This document shows positions 61,851-64,000 of a stretch of DNA of 64,000 nucleotides, piece by piece. Origin of the DNA: Epiperipatus broadwayi (taxonomy: Eukaryota; Onychophora; Udeonychophora; Euonychophora; Peripatidae). Location: NCBI GenBank assembly GCA_028023455.1, contig JAQFVV010000031.1, positions 6,304,926 through 6,368,925 on the forward strand. Reading direction: 5' to 3'. The notes under the pieces are model-generated. The model did no database searches. It saw only the letters and a program-made list of their open reading frames with translations, and had not been told where the DNA came from. Positions within the stretch are counted from its first letter, which is position 1; every line of letters begins with the position of its first letter. The translations under genes and the position numbers were made by a program.

Positions 61851-64000
61851 AAAATTGTGAGAACAGATTAATAAAGTTTATCAGCCTGACCATGGGATTA
61901 AACATTTCTTTTATATACTGTGCTTTATGAAAAAAATATAATTGGAGACTAAAAATTTATTTCCAAATCAACTGCAGTTATTGTATTGTAATTTATGGAC
62001 AACTGGCCAATCTTCAGTAATATCTTAGCTAGCTAAGTATATGTGTAGTCTTCGAATAATATGTATGCTTGTTTCATGTTGTGAATATATATCTGTGGAT
62101 CCTCTCTTCATTATTGAAGCTAAAATTTATTTAAGTTTATGTCTACTATATTTCTTTGAATGATACAATTGCCAAGAGAAAAAAAACAACAACTGTTCAT
62201 TGGATAAAAAAATGTGTTTATTATTTTCAGTGCCTTGTGTTTTGCAGACTGTGGCTGAAGGAGAACTTTTGGTCTGGACAGACAGCTCAGCAAAGAAATA
62301 GTTCTGCTAATGAGCTAATGTTTTGTTTTTTTTAAAAAAAAAGATTAATTGGTGAAACTTTATTTTATAAAATGGATGCATGATAAGGTATACATTTATT
62401 ATATAATATTTATGGGTTTATAACAAATGATAGGCATTCCTAATATTATATTTAGTCAAATTTATTTTTGATATGAAGTTATGCCAATAAAATATATCTG
62501 GTTTATTTTACATGCAACTGGATATATTAATCTTGTATGTTAGGTAAACAGTATGTTAAATTTATCAGAAGTGAATAATTTTATAGTTTATTCTATAACA
62601 GCATATTTCTCATTCAAAGTTTCAACAAATTTCTATTTTGTTAGTTAATTACTTTCTTAACAGTTATTCTTTATTAGTATATCCACTTTATCTTAGTATA
62701 AACGTTTATGCTATACATTGCTATTGAATATTCCTTGCTTAAAGTTAAATTTATTATACAATTCTGTATATTCTGTTCAGTCGCTTAGCTGAGATATATG
62801 TTAAATTCATTGGTTTTAGATATTGATTGAAGTATGTATTTTGATATAATTATTAGTATATTTTGCTATCTTTCCTAAGTTTAGAGTTGATATATGCTTA
62901 ATATCAGCATATTTTGATATTTATTAGATGTTATGCTTTGCAGGATGGAAATGTGATCCCCATATTGCATTGTATTCTCCATGAGTGGATTATTTTTATA
63001 TCTTGTTCTAGCATGATGTCCCATGGAAAGGACTCTCTAGAATTTATGTGATGTTTTTATATAGTTAGTATAGCTTAATCCCATGAGAGGATTATCTTTT
63101 GGTGCATGTTCCTTTTTCTTGGGTGGTGAGACAAATTCTATACCTACATTTTTGCCTGAGAGATAGGCCTGAAAACAACTAATCCTTTTAATAAAGTATT
63201 TGTCCTGGAGAGGTACCTTAGTATTTTTATCCCTCATGTGAATTTAGAATATTTTTCCACCATAAAAAGTGTAGATTATCATGTTCTATTGAGAAGTTAT
63301 GGCAAGGATAGATGTTAGATTTGAGGTGTTAGTTCCTCAGGGTGCAGTTTATTATTAGTAGTGCCTTAGTGATTTGGATTAATATCTGTATTGTACTAAT
63401 AAGCTTTGCTTGTAGGTCATAAGCAAACAAATTGAATAGAATTAATTTAAAACTGTGTATTTTTAAACACTTAGTTATTAAAGGAATATTCAAACACAAT
63501 GTTTTATTTTTATCAATATCTGAGAAATATTTTTCGCTGGAATTGTAAGTTATTTTTAGTTAAATTATCTGTTATTATTTTTATGTGGTCATTAAGTGAG
63601 TATTAATTTGTGCGTAGGACTTCTGATGAATGACCCATATCCATTCATAATTTATTTTAATTCCAAATCAGAATTTAGTCAACTCAGTAACAGTAAATTT
63701 TAATAGTTTAAAAGAGAGAGAAGTATTTGAACCCAGTTCATAATAGTTAAACAAATAATATTTATTTCAATTTCTGTCCTTCACATCATAATAAAATAGT
63801 GAGATGATAATTTAAAACAAGGGATTTATTTTACCGATTTTTTTATAAGACTTAAATTGAAACTGTTATTATTTGTCCACAGTCTCCCAAAATTTTATCA
63901 GTTGTACATTTCAGATAGTTATTTCAATTTAATATTGTAATCTTAAAATATAGGAATAGATTATTTTAATTATATTCTTGAAAAGAACAGCTAATGTAAT
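61851..64000. other. AT-rich sequence without recognised features
   Basis: A 66-codon minus-strand frame at 63,037-63,237 has no family resemblance. No repeat border, RNA gene or coding exon could be supported. Confidence 0.4.

Overview
This window looks like intergenic or intronic DNA from an invertebrate animal. It is very AT-rich, with long (TA)n, (CA)n and (TAA)n tracts, and I found no convincing single-copy host gene, rRNA or functional tRNA. What can be recognised is mobile DNA: several LINE lineages, two Penelope-like elements (PLEs), a gag-only LTR retrotransposon, tRNA-derived SINEs, hAT-like non-autonomous elements, foldback repeats, and three families of repeats carrying hammerhead-ribozyme motifs. 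The species cannot be fixed from this; a lophotrochozoan or cnidarian-type genome would fit, but that is a guess.

Layout. 1-1.1 kb: intact C-terminal half of a LINE ORF2, cut by the window edge. 5.6-5.9 kb: a cluster of inverted CCAAT boxes. 7.2-8.2 kb: hammerhead repeat family C. 9.5-10.0 kb: family A. 10.7-11.0 kb: RTE-type LINE remnant. 11.1-11.6 kb: family B. 14.0-14.4 kb: hAT-like element. 15.1-15.7 kb: foldback repeat. 19.1-21.5 kb (minus): nearly full-length but broken PLE with reverse transcriptase and GIY-YIG domains, followed on its 5' side (21.7-22.9 kb) by two large inverted repeats, one holding a hammerhead on the PLE strand. 27.6 kb: SINE with a clear target-site duplication.

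28.2-40.0 kb is a three-level nest. A minus-strand LINE (28.2-28.8 and 37.7-40.0 kb) is split by an LTR retrotransposon (28,781-37,663). That element has LTRs of about 2.55 kb, a primer-binding site, a polypurine tract and a gag-like ORF, but no pol. Its 3' LTR is in turn interrupted by a 544-bp hammerhead-bearing insert with a 13-bp target-site duplication. The other LTR shows the empty site.

43.4-47.3 kb: more family C copies, a near-perfect 76-bp hairpin, and a second PLE 3' fragment with GIY-YIG motifs. 49.4, 50.7 and 57.2 kb: SINEs. 50.0-51.3 and 55.4-55.8 kb: RTE remnants. 54.4-54.9 kb: hAT-like element. 57.6-61.9 kb (minus): almost complete, multiply broken LINE with zinc-knuckle ORF1, endonuclease, RT and C-terminal zinc motif.

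The most interesting signal is the hammerheads. The copy at 37,367-37,425 has a complete catalytic core, a two-part stem I with internal loop, a short stem II and a self-complementary stem III. That is the architecture known for Penelope-like elements and retrozymes. Families A and C are more diverged relatives sharing its general layout.
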